NCBI GenBank assembly: GCA_902495705.1
Contig: CABUXT010000004.1
Location: forward strand, 1-64,000
Direction of reading: 5' to 3'
Source of the DNA: an uncultured cyanobacterium
GTDB taxonomy: Bacteria > Cyanobacteriota > Vampirovibrionia > Gastranaerophilales > Gastranaerophilaceae
DNA length: 64,000 nucleotides
The notes under the pieces were generated by a model that saw only the letters and a program-made list of their open reading frames with translations, had not been told where the DNA came from and made no database searches. The position numbers and the translations under genes are program-made. Shown piece by piece: positions 36,446 through 45,730 of the stretch. Each line of letters begins with the position of its first letter. The stretch's first letter is position 1.

Positions 36446-37393
36446 ATGAAAGTTAGTGTAAAAGTTCCTGCTACAACAGCGAACATCGGTCCGGGATTTG
36501 ATTGTTTAGGAATGGCTTTGCCTGTTTATAACACAATCACAATAGAAGAAACCGTACTTCCGGGCACAGGCGTAGAAATCAACGTTTTGGCTGATAATGA
36601 CTCAATTGACCAACTGTCACTTGACCATGTACCTTCAGACGAAAACAGTATTGTATACAAAGCAGTCGAGCTTTTGTACAATTCAATCGGACAATCTCCG
36701 AGTGAATTAAAAATAAATATCCACTCAAACATCCCTGTTGCAAGGGGTTTAGGAAGCAGTTCATCTGTTATTGTAGGTGCTTTAATTGCGGCAAACGAGC
36801 TTTTAGGCAGACCTGCTGATGAAGTTGCATTATTATCTATTGCATGCGAAATCGAAGGACACCCTGACAACATTACTCCTGCAATCGTTGGCGGACTTGT
36901 TATCTCATCTCAAGAAGAGGATGGCAGTGTTGTTTACAGAAAACTTGAATGGCCTTCTGAGTGGGCAGTAACAGTTTGTGTCCCTGATTTTGAACTATCA
37001 ACAGATATTGCACGTTCAGTATTACCAAAAGAAGTTCCAATGAAGGATGCAATCTTTAACGCAAAAAGACTTGCTATGTTTGTACAAGCCGTACATACAA
37101 AAGATTCAGAATTGATGAAATTAGCTCTACAAGACAGACTTCACCAACCATACAGAATGAAGTTAGTTCCGGGGTTAGACAAAATTATAGACAATTTGAG
37201 ACACTTTGACAATGTTTTAGGCTGTGTTTTAAGTGGTGCAGGGTCTTCAATTTTGGTTATTTCTGAAAGAAATGATTTAGACAAAATTAGAAATATCGTA
37301 AAAGATACTTGGGCTGACCAAAATATCAAATGCGACATCAAAACATTGTCTGTTGAAAACAACGGTGCTCAAATTATTTCTAACGAAGATTAG
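36446..37393 (+). CDS. thrB: Homoserine kinase
   Basis: This 315-residue GHMP kinase phosphorylates L-homoserine with ATP on the way to threonine. The N-terminal VPATTANIGPGFDCLGMAL and the ATP loop VARGLGSSSSVIVGAL are diagnostic, and the C-terminal SGAGSSILVI motif is intact. Length matches the family (about 300). It is a single gene; no thrC or hom is in the window. Confidence 0.93.
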   Translation: MKVSVKVPATTANIGPGFDCLGMALPVYNTITIEETVLPGTGVEINVLADNDSIDQLSLDHVPSDENSIVYKAVELLYNSIGQSPSELKINIHSNIPVARGLGSSSSVIVGALIAANELLGRPADEVALLSIACEIEGHPDNITPAIVGGLVISSQEEDGSVVYRKLEWPSEWAVTVCVPDFELSTDIARSVLPKEVPMKDAIFNAKRLAMFVQAVHTKDSELMKLALQDRLHQPYRMKLVPGLDKIIDNLRHFDNVLGCVLSGAGSSILVISERNDLDKIRNIVKDTWADQNIKCDIKTLSVENNGAQIISNED

Positions 37394-37478
37394 TAAATAG
37401 TCGTAAATACCACGACTGATAATAAATTTAAAAATATCCTTCATAATAAACTACAAGGTTTTATGGAGGGTATTTTTT

Positions 37479-37664
37479 ATGAACGTTACTATTTTGGATT
37501 CTTGTGTCGGTTGTGGGGCATGCGCAATTATCAATCCTAAAGTATTTGAAATGCGTGGAGAAAAGGCAATTGTAAACCCCACAAAAATAGATGAAACAGA
37601 AGATTTATGTATTGATGCAGCAATCAGTTGCCCTGTTAATGCAATTATGATTGATGAATATTAA
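37479..37664 (+). CDS. Small 4Fe-4S ferredoxin
   Basis: This 61-residue electron carrier has CVGCGAC at residues 9-15 and a distal CPVNAI that together supply the four cysteines of one 4Fe-4S cluster. It belongs to the single-cluster type related to Thermotoga and Desulfovibrio ferredoxins. GGAGGG precedes the ATG. It probably serves reductases of an anaerobic metabolism. It is monocistronic as far as I can see. Confidence 0.88.
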   Translation: MNVTILDSCVGCGACAIINPKVFEMRGEKAIVNPTKIDETEDLCIDAAISCPVNAIMIDEY

Positions 37665-37799
37665 GTATTGTAAAGTGCTAAAACTATTATAAATACTGAC
37701 ATTTTCAACCTTAAAATTTTTGAGGAGGCAATCCTTTCTGAGAAAAATACTTTATATATGAGTAGGGAAAATTTAGAAAGCAGAAAGGAAAATAGTATT

Positions 37800-38291
37800 A
37801 TGTCAACAGTAGCATTAGCAACAGCTAACACAATGAGAACAATGAACAACAACGACATGGGTTCAAAAGTAAACAGAGTAAAATGCACAGGTGAACATGT
37901 CAAAAACGATTTTATTACAGGTATTAGAAGTGGTGCAGTGACAACTGCGACTGGTGTAGGCGTTGCCGCAATGATTTACAAACCTCAAACAGGTGTAAAA
38001 GCTACAGCTCTATTAGGTAAAGGTCTAGGCAAATTAGGTCAATTACTTGGTAAAGCTCTACCTAAAGCTAAATGGGCAACATTTGCAGCAAAATTAGAAC
38101 AAGCAGGACATAAAATGGTTGCAGGAGCTCCTAAATATGGTAAAGCAGCAGCAATCGCAACTATTATTGGTGCAGGTGTATTAGGTTTGGCAAAAATTTC
38201 AACTGACCACGCTTATAAAGCAGGTAAAATCGACCAAAAGTACATTGATAATGCAAAAATTGAGAAAATGACAAATTCAATAGTCGTATAG
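37800..38291 (+). CDS. Ala/Gly/Lys-rich small hypothetical protein
   Basis: I do not recognise this 163-residue protein. I chose the ATG at 37800 over the in-frame ATG at 37758 because AAAGGAAAA lies just before it. Residues about 40-60 (GAVTTATGVGVAAMIY) and 120-140 (AAAIATIIGAGVLGLAKI) are hydrophobic Gly/Ala helices. Between them is a basic amphipathic part (LGKGLGKLGQLLGKALPKAKW). It has no signal peptide. Two GxxxG-rich helices joined by basic amphipathic helices resemble membrane-inserting proteins such as holins, bacteriocins or phasin-like proteins; none is proven. A strong leader segment with GAGGAGG at about 37721 is of unclear use. Confidence 0.6.
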   Translation: MSTVALATANTMRTMNNNDMGSKVNRVKCTGEHVKNDFITGIRSGAVTTATGVGVAAMIYKPQTGVKATALLGKGLGKLGQLLGKALPKAKWATFAAKLEQAGHKMVAGAPKYGKAAAIATIIGAGVLGLAKISTDHAYKAGKIDQKYIDNAKIEKMTNSIVV

Positions 38292-38314
38292 TTTGAAAAC
38301 AAAAATTAGCATAA

Positions 38315-38341
38315 AAAAGGGGTATATTTTATACCCCTTTT
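38315..38341. terminator. Bidirectional terminator shared by two convergent genes
   Basis: Arms AAAAGGGGTATA and TATACCCCTTTT around TTT are followed by T on the plus strand. It also contains the last codons and the stop of the small minus-strand gene at 38329. Confidence 0.85.
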
Positions 38342-38496
38342 TCGTATGTAACACATAATTTTAAACCGTCGCTATCAACTCCAACCACCGCCCAGCGCAG
38401 GATTGAACCGAATTGTTTCGTCAGTTCCGACTCGATTTGTTCGGTACTTGGTTGTGATGTCGATTTTAGATATGTGATTTCTGATAATATTTGCAT
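38329..38496 (-). CDS. Unlisted 55-residue small protein
   Basis: A minus-strand frame runs from ATG at 38494-38496 to TAA at 38329-38331. AAGGA is six bases before this ATG; an upstream ATG at 38500-38502 gives a two-residue extension but no spacing. The product begins MQILSEIT, has a polar middle, and ends in a strand-rich segment (ILRWAVVGVDSDGLKLCVTYEKG) that looks like a folded alpha-beta core. No name can be given. The stop codon lies inside the terminator hairpin, so this gene uses the same hairpin as the convergent gene. Confidence 0.6.
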   Translation of the reverse strand: MQILSEITYLKSTSQPSTEQIESELTKQFGSILRWAVVGVDSDGLKLCVTYEKGV

Positions 38497-38552
38497 TTGC
38501 ATTCCTTGTAATACCCCCTCAGAATTTTACCTTAGCACATCTTGCCAATTTT

Positions 38553-38580
38553 GAGATTCTGAAACAAGTTCAGAATGACA
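38553..38580. repeat. Dispersed hairpin repeat copy
   Basis: GAGATTCTGAA, ACAAG and TTCAGAATGACA form the same 8-bp hairpin as the other copies, between the 55-residue gene and glmS. Confidence 0.75.
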
Positions 38581-38644
38581 TGATATCAATATTAACAGAG
38601 CTGTGTCTTGCAACTCAAAACCGCGGTACTAACTGATAGTTTTC

Positions 38645-40489
38645 CTACTCAACCGTAACGGATTTTGCAAGGTTACGAGGTTGGTCAACGTCTTTGCCTA
38701 AAAATTCGGCAATATAATATGCTACCAACTGCAACGGAACAACAGCAATAATTGGCGACAATACTTCTGAAACTTCAGGAACTCGGATGATAAAGTCAAA
38801 TAAATCATCCAATTTAGGGTCTGAAGAATTTGTCAGGGCAATCATTCTTGCATTTCTAGCCTTTGCCTCTTCACTGTTTGATAGCAATTTTTCATAAACA
38901 GGACCGTTCATCAAAATTGACAATACAGGCATTGTATCATCAAGCATTGCAATAGGTCCGTGTTTCAATTCACCTGCAGGATAGCCTGTTGCATTGATAT
39001 AACTGATTTCTTTCAGTTTCAAAGCACCTTCCAATGCTGTTGGATAATTTACTCCTCTTGCAATATAGATGAAATCTTTTGTACCTGAATATTTTCTTGC
39101 ACATTTTTGAATATCTTCTTTGTGAGCAAGAATTTGTTCAATTTTTTGCGGTAACAATAACATATCAGATTTAATGTTTACCAAATCTGTATCAGACATT
39201 GTACCTTTGATTTCCGCCATATACAAAGCCAACAAATAGAAAGATGTAAGCTGTGCAATATATGATTTAGTAGCGGCAACTGAAACTTCAATACCTGCAC
39301 TTACAGGAACCAAACTGTCAGCCTCACGTGCCATCGCACTATCCGGTCTGTTTGTAATAATTAAAATATGTGAACCTCTTGCTTTTGATTGCTTGATGGC
39401 AGTCAAAGTATCAGCTGTTTCACCAGATTGAGATACACCGATTACAAGTGTGTGACTGTCTGTTACGGTTTTTCTGTAAATATATTCACTTGATGCCTCA
39501 ACATCAACAGGAATATTACAAAAACCTTCGATAATGTATTTACCAATCATTGCAGCATGTAATGATGTACCGCAAGCGATGATTTGAATACGGTTTAGAT
39601 TTTTTAGGGTTTCTTTAGTCAATTTAACTTCATTCAACACAATAGGAGAATCTGATGTATGAAGTTTTCCAACTAAGATATTTCTGATTACGTCAGGTTG
39701 TTCATGAATTTCTTTAAGCATAAAGTGTTTGTAACCCATTTTGCTCAAAGCTACAGGCTCCCAAGGTAAAACTTCAATTTTAGGTTCAAGAACATTTTCA
39801 TTTTCATCTTCCAAAACTAAAGAGTCAGGAGTCAATGTCACAACTTGATTATCTGTTAAATAAATTGCTTTATTTGTATGTTTAATTGTTGCAGGAACGT
39901 CAGAGGCTACATAGTATTCACCTTCGCCTACTCCGATTAAAAGCGGAGCATTTCTTTTTGTTGCAACAATTTTTCCAGGTTCATCGTTGTGCATAATACA
40001 AAAAGCATACGCACCTTCAATACGTTTTGTTGCCATTTGTACAGCCTTCGTCAAATCTTTAACTTCACCATAAATTGATGCAATCAAATGTGCAACAACT
40101 TCTGTATCGGTTTGAGACTTAAATTTGCACCCTTTGGCAATTAATTCAGCTTTTAATTCTTTGTAATTTTCAATGATACCGTTGTGTACAAGAACTAATT
40201 TTCCACATCCGCAAGTATGTGGGTGAGCATTAACAACGGTTGGAGCACCGTGGGTTGCCCATCTGATATGACCGATACCTGAAGTAGATTTTGAAACTTC
40301 ATAAGCATGAGGAGCTAATTCTTCTTTCAAGTTTTTTAGCTTACCTTCGGCTTTATAAACTTTTATACCGTCAGCACATTGAACAGCAATACCAGAAGAG
40401 TCATATCCTCTGTATTCCAATTGTTCAAGTCCGTCTAATAATATATCAACTGCGGCTTTTTTGCCTGTATATCCAACAATACCACACAT
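38645..40489 (-). CDS. glmS: Glutamine--fructose-6-phosphate aminotransferase (isomerizing)
   Basis: This 614-residue enzyme makes glucosamine-6-phosphate, the first step to UDP-GlcNAc for wall and lipid A. Cys2 (MCGIVGY) is the N-terminal nucleophile of the glutaminase domain, with NGIIENY and the conserved EYRGYDSSG. Two SIS sugar-isomerase domains follow (SQSGETADT; the second near 455-600). The C-terminus ends PRNLAKSVTVE as in the family. The upstream region is only about 85 bases, and no glmS ribozyme is seen. Confidence 0.95.
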   Translation of the reverse strand: MCGIVGYTGKKAAVDILLDGLEQLEYRGYDSSGIAVQCADGIKVYKAEGKLKNLKEELAPHAYEVSKSTSGIGHIRWATHGAPTVVNAHPHTCGCGKLVLVHNGIIENYKELKAELIAKGCKFKSQTDTEVVAHLIASIYGEVKDLTKAVQMATKRIEGAYAFCIMHNDEPGKIVATKRNAPLLIGVGEGEYYVASDVPATIKHTNKAIYLTDNQVVTLTPDSLVLEDENENVLEPKIEVLPWEPVALSKMGYKHFMLKEIHEQPDVIRNILVGKLHTSDSPIVLNEVKLTKETLKNLNRIQIIACGTSLHAAMIGKYIIEGFCNIPVDVEASSEYIYRKTVTDSHTLVIGVSQSGETADTLTAIKQSKARGSHILIITNRPDSAMAREADSLVPVSAGIEVSVAATKSYIAQLTSFYLLALYMAEIKGTMSDTDLVNIKSDMLLLPQKIEQILAHKEDIQKCARKYSGTKDFIYIARGVNYPTALEGALKLKEISYINATGYPAGELKHGPIAMLDDTMPVLSILMNGPVYEKLLSNSEEAKARNARMIALTNSSDPKLDDLFDFIIRVPEVSEVLSPIIAVVPLQLVAYYIAEFLGKDVDQPRNLAKSVTVE

Positions 40490-40574
40490 ATTGTAACTTC
40501 TCCCTTTAAATAACTACAGTATATATAGTATCATTAAAATAGCCGAATTTTTAATCCTTTATATATTTTTTACA

Positions 40575-41120
40575 TTAGTTCAGAATATGTATCCCTGCAC
40601 CGGTCATAGCCGGAATTGTATTGTTGTATCCGTATCCTCGATTGCTTGAAAATCCTCTGCTAAATGTTGGAGAAAAACTGTTGAAACTAAACGGATTATC
40701 AATAATTGACGGAGTGTAACCTGTCGGCTGTCCCATATAGCGGTTATAAATTCGACGAGCAGGAGACCTTCTTGTACTGTAATAATCATCTGCCAAATAG
40801 TTTCTGTTATTGTAATCATCGCGATAATTTGCCAAGATATGATTCATTCTTTTAGCAGGACTCATGGTTGAATAGAATCTGCCGAACAAGTGACGCTCAA
40901 TTCGGTTCATCCTTGAATATACGCTGTCATTTTTGTATGTTCTGCCGAAAAGATAACTTTCTATTTGAGACAAGTCATTTTTATAAATATCGTCTTGCGA
41001 AAGATTATTTTGAGTTCTCGTAATTGTAGTAATAGGAGAACTTGCAGCATCAACCGTACTTATGGCAGATAAAAACAGCGAACACAAAAGAGAAAAGATA
41101 AAGAAATTTTTCATAAACAC
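40575..41120 (-). CDS. Secreted protein with repeated LFGR motif
   Basis: This 181-residue protein has a signal peptide (about 1-25, ending VDA). The mature part begins with two copies of a 30-residue motif: IESYLFGRTYKNDSVYSRMNR and then IERHLFGRFYSTMSPAKRMNH. The rest is Asn/Arg/Tyr/Ser-rich with several FSxxFSPTFSRGF-like aromatic turns. I know similar LFG..Y..R...IE repeats only as an unnamed lineage feature. The location should be periplasmic or surface. Single gene; no terminator is clear. Confidence 0.65.
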   Translation of the reverse strand: MFMKNFFIFSLLCSLFLSAISTVDAASSPITTITRTQNNLSQDDIYKNDLSQIESYLFGRTYKNDSVYSRMNRIERHLFGRFYSTMSPAKRMNHILANYRDDYNNRNYLADDYYSTRRSPARRIYNRYMGQPTGYTPSIIDNPFSFNSFSPTFSRGFSSNRGYGYNNTIPAMTGAGIHILN

Positions 41121-41223
41121 CTCATTTCAGTTTTATGTTAAAAATTTTTATTATAATTTACATTCAACTATTGTCTAATCTTAACAATTAGCCAACTGAA
41201 ATTTTAGATGGTAATATAAAATT

Positions 41224-43287
41224 ATGTTTAATAAGAAGAAATCTAAAAAAGCAGTAATTGCGTATTTTCACACACACTGGGATAGAGAATGGTATAGAGA
41301 ATTTGAAGTTTTCAGGTTAAGACTTTTAAGAGTGTTTGACCATGTATTGAATATGCTTGAAGAAGGTAAGTTACCTTCGTTTTATTTTGACGGTCAAACA
41401 GCCGCATTGCTTGACTATCTTGAAATGAGACCTGAAAAAGAAGTAGTTATCAAAAAATTAATTGAAGAAAAAAAGCTCTTCATCGGACCTTTTTACTGCT
41501 TGGTAGATGAATTTTTAACCGACGGTATCGCGTTTAGAAAAAACATTGAAATAGGTTTAAAAACAGCCAGACAATTCGGATGTAAGGATTTTATCGCATA
41601 CTTGGCTGATACATTTGGACACAGCAAAAATATTCCTGATATTTTAAAAGAATACGGAATTGATAAAGCTATAGTTTGGCGCGGTTGCGGTGATTTGCCT
41701 TCTGAATTTAAGTTCAACGGAATAAATACCGTAAACCTTATCCGCGGCTACTTTATGGACATATTTTCATCAGATAAAAATATTATTCAAAAAGCAGAAT
41801 TTTTAAAAGATAACCTTGATAAAATCGCTGCAAAATCAGGTGATAGCATATTGTTGCCAATCGGTGCAGACCACCTTGGAGTACCTGATGATGTTATGAG
41901 TCAAATCAAAGCAATGAATGAAATCCTCGATGATTACGTAATCGTTGTAGGCAGTCCGTTTGATTACTTTGAACGCGTAAAATTTAAAGAAAAATTTGAC
42001 GACGAATTGAGAGACAATTCAAAAACTTTCATTCTTCCGGGGAGTTATTCTTCAAGAATGAAATTAAAACAACTGAACACAGAATGTTCATATAAATTGG
42101 ATTTGGCTGACAAATTGCAGTTTAATTTCGGTTCAAAATACGATAATGTTATTGAGTATGCTTACAAGTTGTTATTGCAAAACCAAGCACATGACAGCAT
42201 TTGCGGATGTTCAACCGATATGGTACACGAAGAAAACATCATCAGGTACAAAAAGATTTTGCAAATTGCAAATACAATTATTGAAGAAATCAGACTCACT
42301 CAGCCTGAAAACATGTCAATTACCTTCAAATACCTTGATAAATACAAGTTGTTAGAAATTGAAAGAACTGAAATTGAATCAGGAACACAAGTTCTATCAA
42401 AGCGCAAAGGGTTTTATACAAAGTTGTTGCATGATACAAACAGGATTCCTGTCACAGAAGATTACACAACAATTTACACCTTACTTAAAGAATTTAACGC
42501 CGATGGGAAATCGTCTGATTTGGCTGTTGATTCAATGAATTTGTTTAACTCAAATATCAGACTTGAAATTGAAGACGGCAAGTTAAATATTTATGACAAA
42601 GCTAAAAAATATGAAAACTTCATTGAATTTGTCAGATGTAAAGATGCTGGTGACAGCTACAATTTCGGACCTGTTGAAAATGATAAATATGAAATCGCCG
42701 AAATTAAATCAGCAAGAGTAATTATGCAAGGAACTTTAAGGTCAACAATAAGAATTGCAACCTCATTTTTTAATGTTGATATTTCTCTTAATAAACGCTC
42801 TAAATTGCTAAATTTCAAAATTAAATGGCTTAACCTTATGAGCAACAAGCTTTGGCAGGTCAGATTTAATTTACCAAAACCGATTAAAGAGACTAAATCA
42901 GAAGATATGAATGTCCTTTTGACTCGTAAATTTGACCCAAATTATAATATCAGAGAGCATTTGCCAAAAGAAAGAGGACTGGAGGCTAAAACAAACACTG
43001 CTCCAATGCAAAGATTTGTTTGGGCTAACGGTTTAGGCGTTATAACAAAGGGATTGACCGAATACGAAGTTTACCAAAACACTTTGGCTATTACTTTATT
43101 ACGTAGTACAGGAATAATTTCAAACCCTAAAAACCCGGCTAGAACAACACCTGCAGGACCACCTATAGAAGTTCAAGGTTTGCAGCAACTTGGTGAAAAC
43201 ACCGCAGAATTTGCAATAGGATTTTTCCCTGTAAATGATTGGGCTAATTACGTGGAAGAAATTTATCCGCAAACTCTGTTATTCTAA
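41224..43287 (+). CDS. Glycoside hydrolase family 38 alpha-mannosidase, short form
   Basis: This 687-residue cytoplasmic protein (no signal peptide) starts with the family 38 core. HTHWDREWY (His16, His18, Asp20) supplies zinc ligands. The predicted nucleophile is Asp129 in YLADTFGHS, and the third zinc His is in NQAHDSICGC. Typical family members run to 850-1000 residues. Here the protein stops soon after the central beta region, so the last beta domain is missing or very short. It is followed convergently, eight bases away, by an orphan sugar permease. The likely role is removing mannose from imported oligosaccharides. Confidence 0.82.
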   Translation: MFNKKKSKKAVIAYFHTHWDREWYREFEVFRLRLLRVFDHVLNMLEEGKLPSFYFDGQTAALLDYLEMRPEKEVVIKKLIEEKKLFIGPFYCLVDEFLTDGIAFRKNIEIGLKTARQFGCKDFIAYLADTFGHSKNIPDILKEYGIDKAIVWRGCGDLPSEFKFNGINTVNLIRGYFMDIFSSDKNIIQKAEFLKDNLDKIAAKSGDSILLPIGADHLGVPDDVMSQIKAMNEILDDYVIVVGSPFDYFERVKFKEKFDDELRDNSKTFILPGSYSSRMKLKQLNTECSYKLDLADKLQFNFGSKYDNVIEYAYKLLLQNQAHDSICGCSTDMVHEENIIRYKKILQIANTIIEEIRLTQPENMSITFKYLDKYKLLEIERTEIESGTQVLSKRKGFYTKLLHDTNRIPVTEDYTTIYTLLKEFNADGKSSDLAVDSMNLFNSNIRLEIEDGKLNIYDKAKKYENFIEFVRCKDAGDSYNFGPVENDKYEIAEIKSARVIMQGTLRSTIRIATSFFNVDISLNKRSKLLNFKIKWLNLMSNKLWQVRFNLPKPIKETKSEDMNVLLTRKFDPNYNIREHLPKERGLEAKTNTAPMQRFVWANGLGVITKGLTEYEVYQNTLAITLLRSTGIISNPKNPARTTPAGPPIEVQGLQQLGENTAEFAIGFFPVNDWANYVEEIYPQTLLF

Positions 43288-43294
43288 AATGAAA

Positions 43295-44176
43295 TTATTT
43301 TTCGTTATAAACAAGTTTTTTGCGTAAACTCCACTGAATAAGGGTTAGAACCAAAATAATTACAAATAACACGTAGGCGATGGCACTTGCTTTGCCTACG
43401 TTAAAGTATTCAAACGCATTTTTATAAATCGCGTAAACCAAAACATTTGTGCTGTCAAAAGGTCCGCCTTGTGTCATTAAATAAATCAAGTCAAAAACCT
43501 GAAATGAGCTAATCGCAGTGATAATTACAACAAAAAATATTGTTGGTGAAAGCATTGGAATAGTCACGTTTTTGAAAATTTGAAATGAATTAGCACCATC
43601 AATTTTTGCCGCCTCAAAAAGACTTTGCGAAATCGCAGAAAGTGAAGATAAAAAGATTATCATATTGTAGCCGATTAGTTTCCAAACTGATACCATAATA
43701 AGTGCCGGCATGGCTAGTTTTGAATCATAGAGCCAATTCAAGTGCAAATGCAAAACTTGATTTAACAATCCGATATTTGGGTCAAAAATCCAAGCCCAAA
43801 CAACTCCAACGACAACCATCGGAGTGATGAACGGTAAAAAATAAGCACTTTTAAAAAACTCACTTCCTCTGATTTTCGTATTTAAAATTGAGGCTAAAAC
43901 AAGCGGAATAATAACCCCTAAAATAGAAGTAGACAGTGCAAAAACAATTGTATTGCCAAGGATTTTATAAAAAAGTCCGTCATGAAAAATTGTTCTATAA
44001 TTTTCTAAACCAACAAATTTGATAGGATTAAGCAAATCCCATTGAGCAAAACTCAATCCAAATGAGCAAATAACCGGAATTACAATAAATATTAAAGTTC
44101 CTAAAAGAGCAGGTAATAAAAAAATCAACGCCGACATTTGCGTATTGTTTACAAATTTTTCAAACAAATTTTTCAT
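43295..44176 (-). CDS. Sugar ABC transporter permease (MalF/UgpA type), orphan
   Basis: This 293-residue inner-membrane permease has six helices and the ATPase-docking loop EAAKIDGANSFQIFKNVTIP near residues 190-210. The related motif FLPFITPMVVVGVVW is also present. Such permeases work as heterodimers with a partner permease, a binding protein and an ATPase, none of which is within the window. A TATAAT box sits six bases before the ATG and no Shine-Dalgarno sequence is seen, so the transcript may be leaderless. Pairing with the mannosidase suggests mannoside or other sugar uptake (inference). Confidence 0.85.
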   Translation of the reverse strand: MKNLFEKFVNNTQMSALIFLLPALLGTLIFIVIPVICSFGLSFAQWDLLNPIKFVGLENYRTIFHDGLFYKILGNTIVFALSTSILGVIIPLVLASILNTKIRGSEFFKSAYFLPFITPMVVVGVVWAWIFDPNIGLLNQVLHLHLNWLYDSKLAMPALIMVSVWKLIGYNMIIFLSSLSAISQSLFEAAKIDGANSFQIFKNVTIPMLSPTIFFVVIITAISSFQVFDLIYLMTQGGPFDSTNVLVYAIYKNAFEYFNVGKASAIAYVLFVIILVLTLIQWSLRKKLVYNEK

Positions 44177-44182
44177 GCTAAA

Positions 44183-44188
44183 ATTATA
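44183..44188 (-). promoter_or_regulatory. -10 box of the orphan permease, possible leaderless start
   Basis: TATAAT on the minus strand is six bases before the ATG at 44176, which puts the predicted transcript start at the start codon. No good -35 is visible. Confidence 0.35.
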
Positions 44189-44213
44189 TAATAAAATTTA
44201 GGAGAAGTATATT

Positions 44214-45638
44214 ATGAAAGAATTAGAACACGCTTTTGGTAAAAACGATATTCGCGGAATTTACGGAAAAGATATTACAGAAGAATTGTTTTACAACACC
44301 GCTTTAGGCTATACAAAATGGCTTGCTAAACAAACTGGCAAAGCAATAAGAGATTTGAGAATCAGTGTTTGTATGGATGCCAGATTACATTCTCCATCTT
44401 TAAAAGATGCGCTTATTAACGGATTGATGGATTCAAAAGTAGGTCATATTGAAGATTTAGGACTAGCTCCAACACCAATCGGTTATTATTCTGAATTTGC
44501 GCATAACCTTGATGGTGCAATGATTATCACGGCAAGTCACAATCCTAGCGAATACAACGGAATGAAAATGACTTATAACAAACAATCTCTTAATGAATCT
44601 CAAATTAAAGAAGTAAAAGAGATGACTTTTGAAAATTGGAAAAATTTGCCGACTGAACTTGAAACCTACAATTTTTCAACAGAAATCATTCCAGAATATA
44701 CTGCCGAAATGAAAGAAAAATTCGGCAAAATCGGAGAAGGGATAAAAGTTGTTGTTGATAGCGCGAATGCTACAGGCGGAATTGTTGCTCCAAACTTATA
44801 TAGAGCAATCGGTTGTGACGTTGTTGAATTATTCTCTGAACCTGACGGCAGATTTCCTAACCATCACCCAAACCCAAGTGTCTTATCAACTCTTGAAACA
44901 CTTTCTAAAACAGTCGTAGAAACAGGTGCTGATATAGGTATTGCGTTTGATGGTGATAGTGACAGGGTTGGTATCGTTGATTCTAAAGGAAAGCCGCTCA
45001 CCGGAGATAAACTGCTTTTAGTTTATGCAATGGATATTATTGATGAACATCCGACTGTTGTTTCAGAAGTAAAATGTTCTCAAGTTCTATATGACACAAT
45101 AAACGAGGCAGGCGGAAACGCTGTAATGTGCAAAACAGGTCATGGTTATATCAAAGAAAAAATGAAAGAAACACATGCCGTTTTAGGCGGTGAAATGAGC
45201 GGTCACACATTTTTTAAAGACAGATACTACGGATTTGATGATGCTATTTACGCAGGTTGCAGAATGATTGAAATCGTTGCAAAACACAAAAAATCAAACC
45301 CAAATTTCAAACTGGAAGAACTTTTAGCACCGTTTAACAAAGTTTTCACAAGTGATGAAGTTAGATTTCCTTGTCCGAACGAATTAAAAAAAGAAGTTCT
45401 TGAATCTATGAAAAATCAAGTGAAAAATCATCCAGATATGTTCGGTTCAGAAATAAAAGATATCGTTACACTAGACGGTATGAGAATCGTTTTTAAAGGC
45501 GGTTTTGCTCTAATTAGACAAAGTAATACAGAACCTGTATTTACTCTCCGTTTTGAGGCAAATAACGAGGCTGAGTGTAACAGATTTAAAGAGGCAATGA
45601 CTTCATACTTAGATAGTGTGATTTCAGCTAAAGTTTAA
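44214..45638 (+). CDS. manB: Phosphomannomutase/phosphoglucomutase
   Basis: This 474-residue alpha-D-phosphohexomutase interconverts hexose 6- and 1-phosphates. The phosphoserine loop is TASHNPSEYNG, the metal-binding loop DGDSDRVG, the sugar-binding loop GGEMSGH and the phosphate-binding loop RQSNTEPVFTLR; all four are intact. Dual mannose/glucose specificity is typical of this subgroup. GGAG precedes the ATG. Only 37 bases lie between it and the divergent permease. It ends at a strong terminator. It would feed GDP-mannose and glycogen or O-antigen precursors. Confidence 0.92.
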   Translation: MKELEHAFGKNDIRGIYGKDITEELFYNTALGYTKWLAKQTGKAIRDLRISVCMDARLHSPSLKDALINGLMDSKVGHIEDLGLAPTPIGYYSEFAHNLDGAMIITASHNPSEYNGMKMTYNKQSLNESQIKEVKEMTFENWKNLPTELETYNFSTEIIPEYTAEMKEKFGKIGEGIKVVVDSANATGGIVAPNLYRAIGCDVVELFSEPDGRFPNHHPNPSVLSTLETLSKTVVETGADIGIAFDGDSDRVGIVDSKGKPLTGDKLLLVYAMDIIDEHPTVVSEVKCSQVLYDTINEAGGNAVMCKTGHGYIKEKMKETHAVLGGEMSGHTFFKDRYYGFDDAIYAGCRMIEIVAKHKKSNPNFKLEELLAPFNKVFTSDEVRFPCPNELKKEVLESMKNQVKNHPDMFGSEIKDIVTLDGMRIVFKGGFALIRQSNTEPVFTLRFEANNEAECNRFKEAMTSYLDSVISAKV

Positions 45639-45662
45639 TCTGATTAAATAAATTTTGCACTA

Positions 45663-45688
45663 AAAAAGAGGTCATTCGACCTCTTTTT
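45663..45688. terminator. Bidirectional terminator between manB and rsfS
   Basis: Arms AAAAAGAGGTC and GACCTCTTTTT surround ATTC, with T-runs on both strands. Confidence 0.85.
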
Positions 45689-45730
45689 TTTAATTCTATC
45701 GCTATTTGCAAATTTTATGCGGCATTGCAA

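Noticed and set aside
40490..40574. glmS ribozyme before glmS
   Set aside because: The gap is too short and shows none of the conserved ribozyme core.
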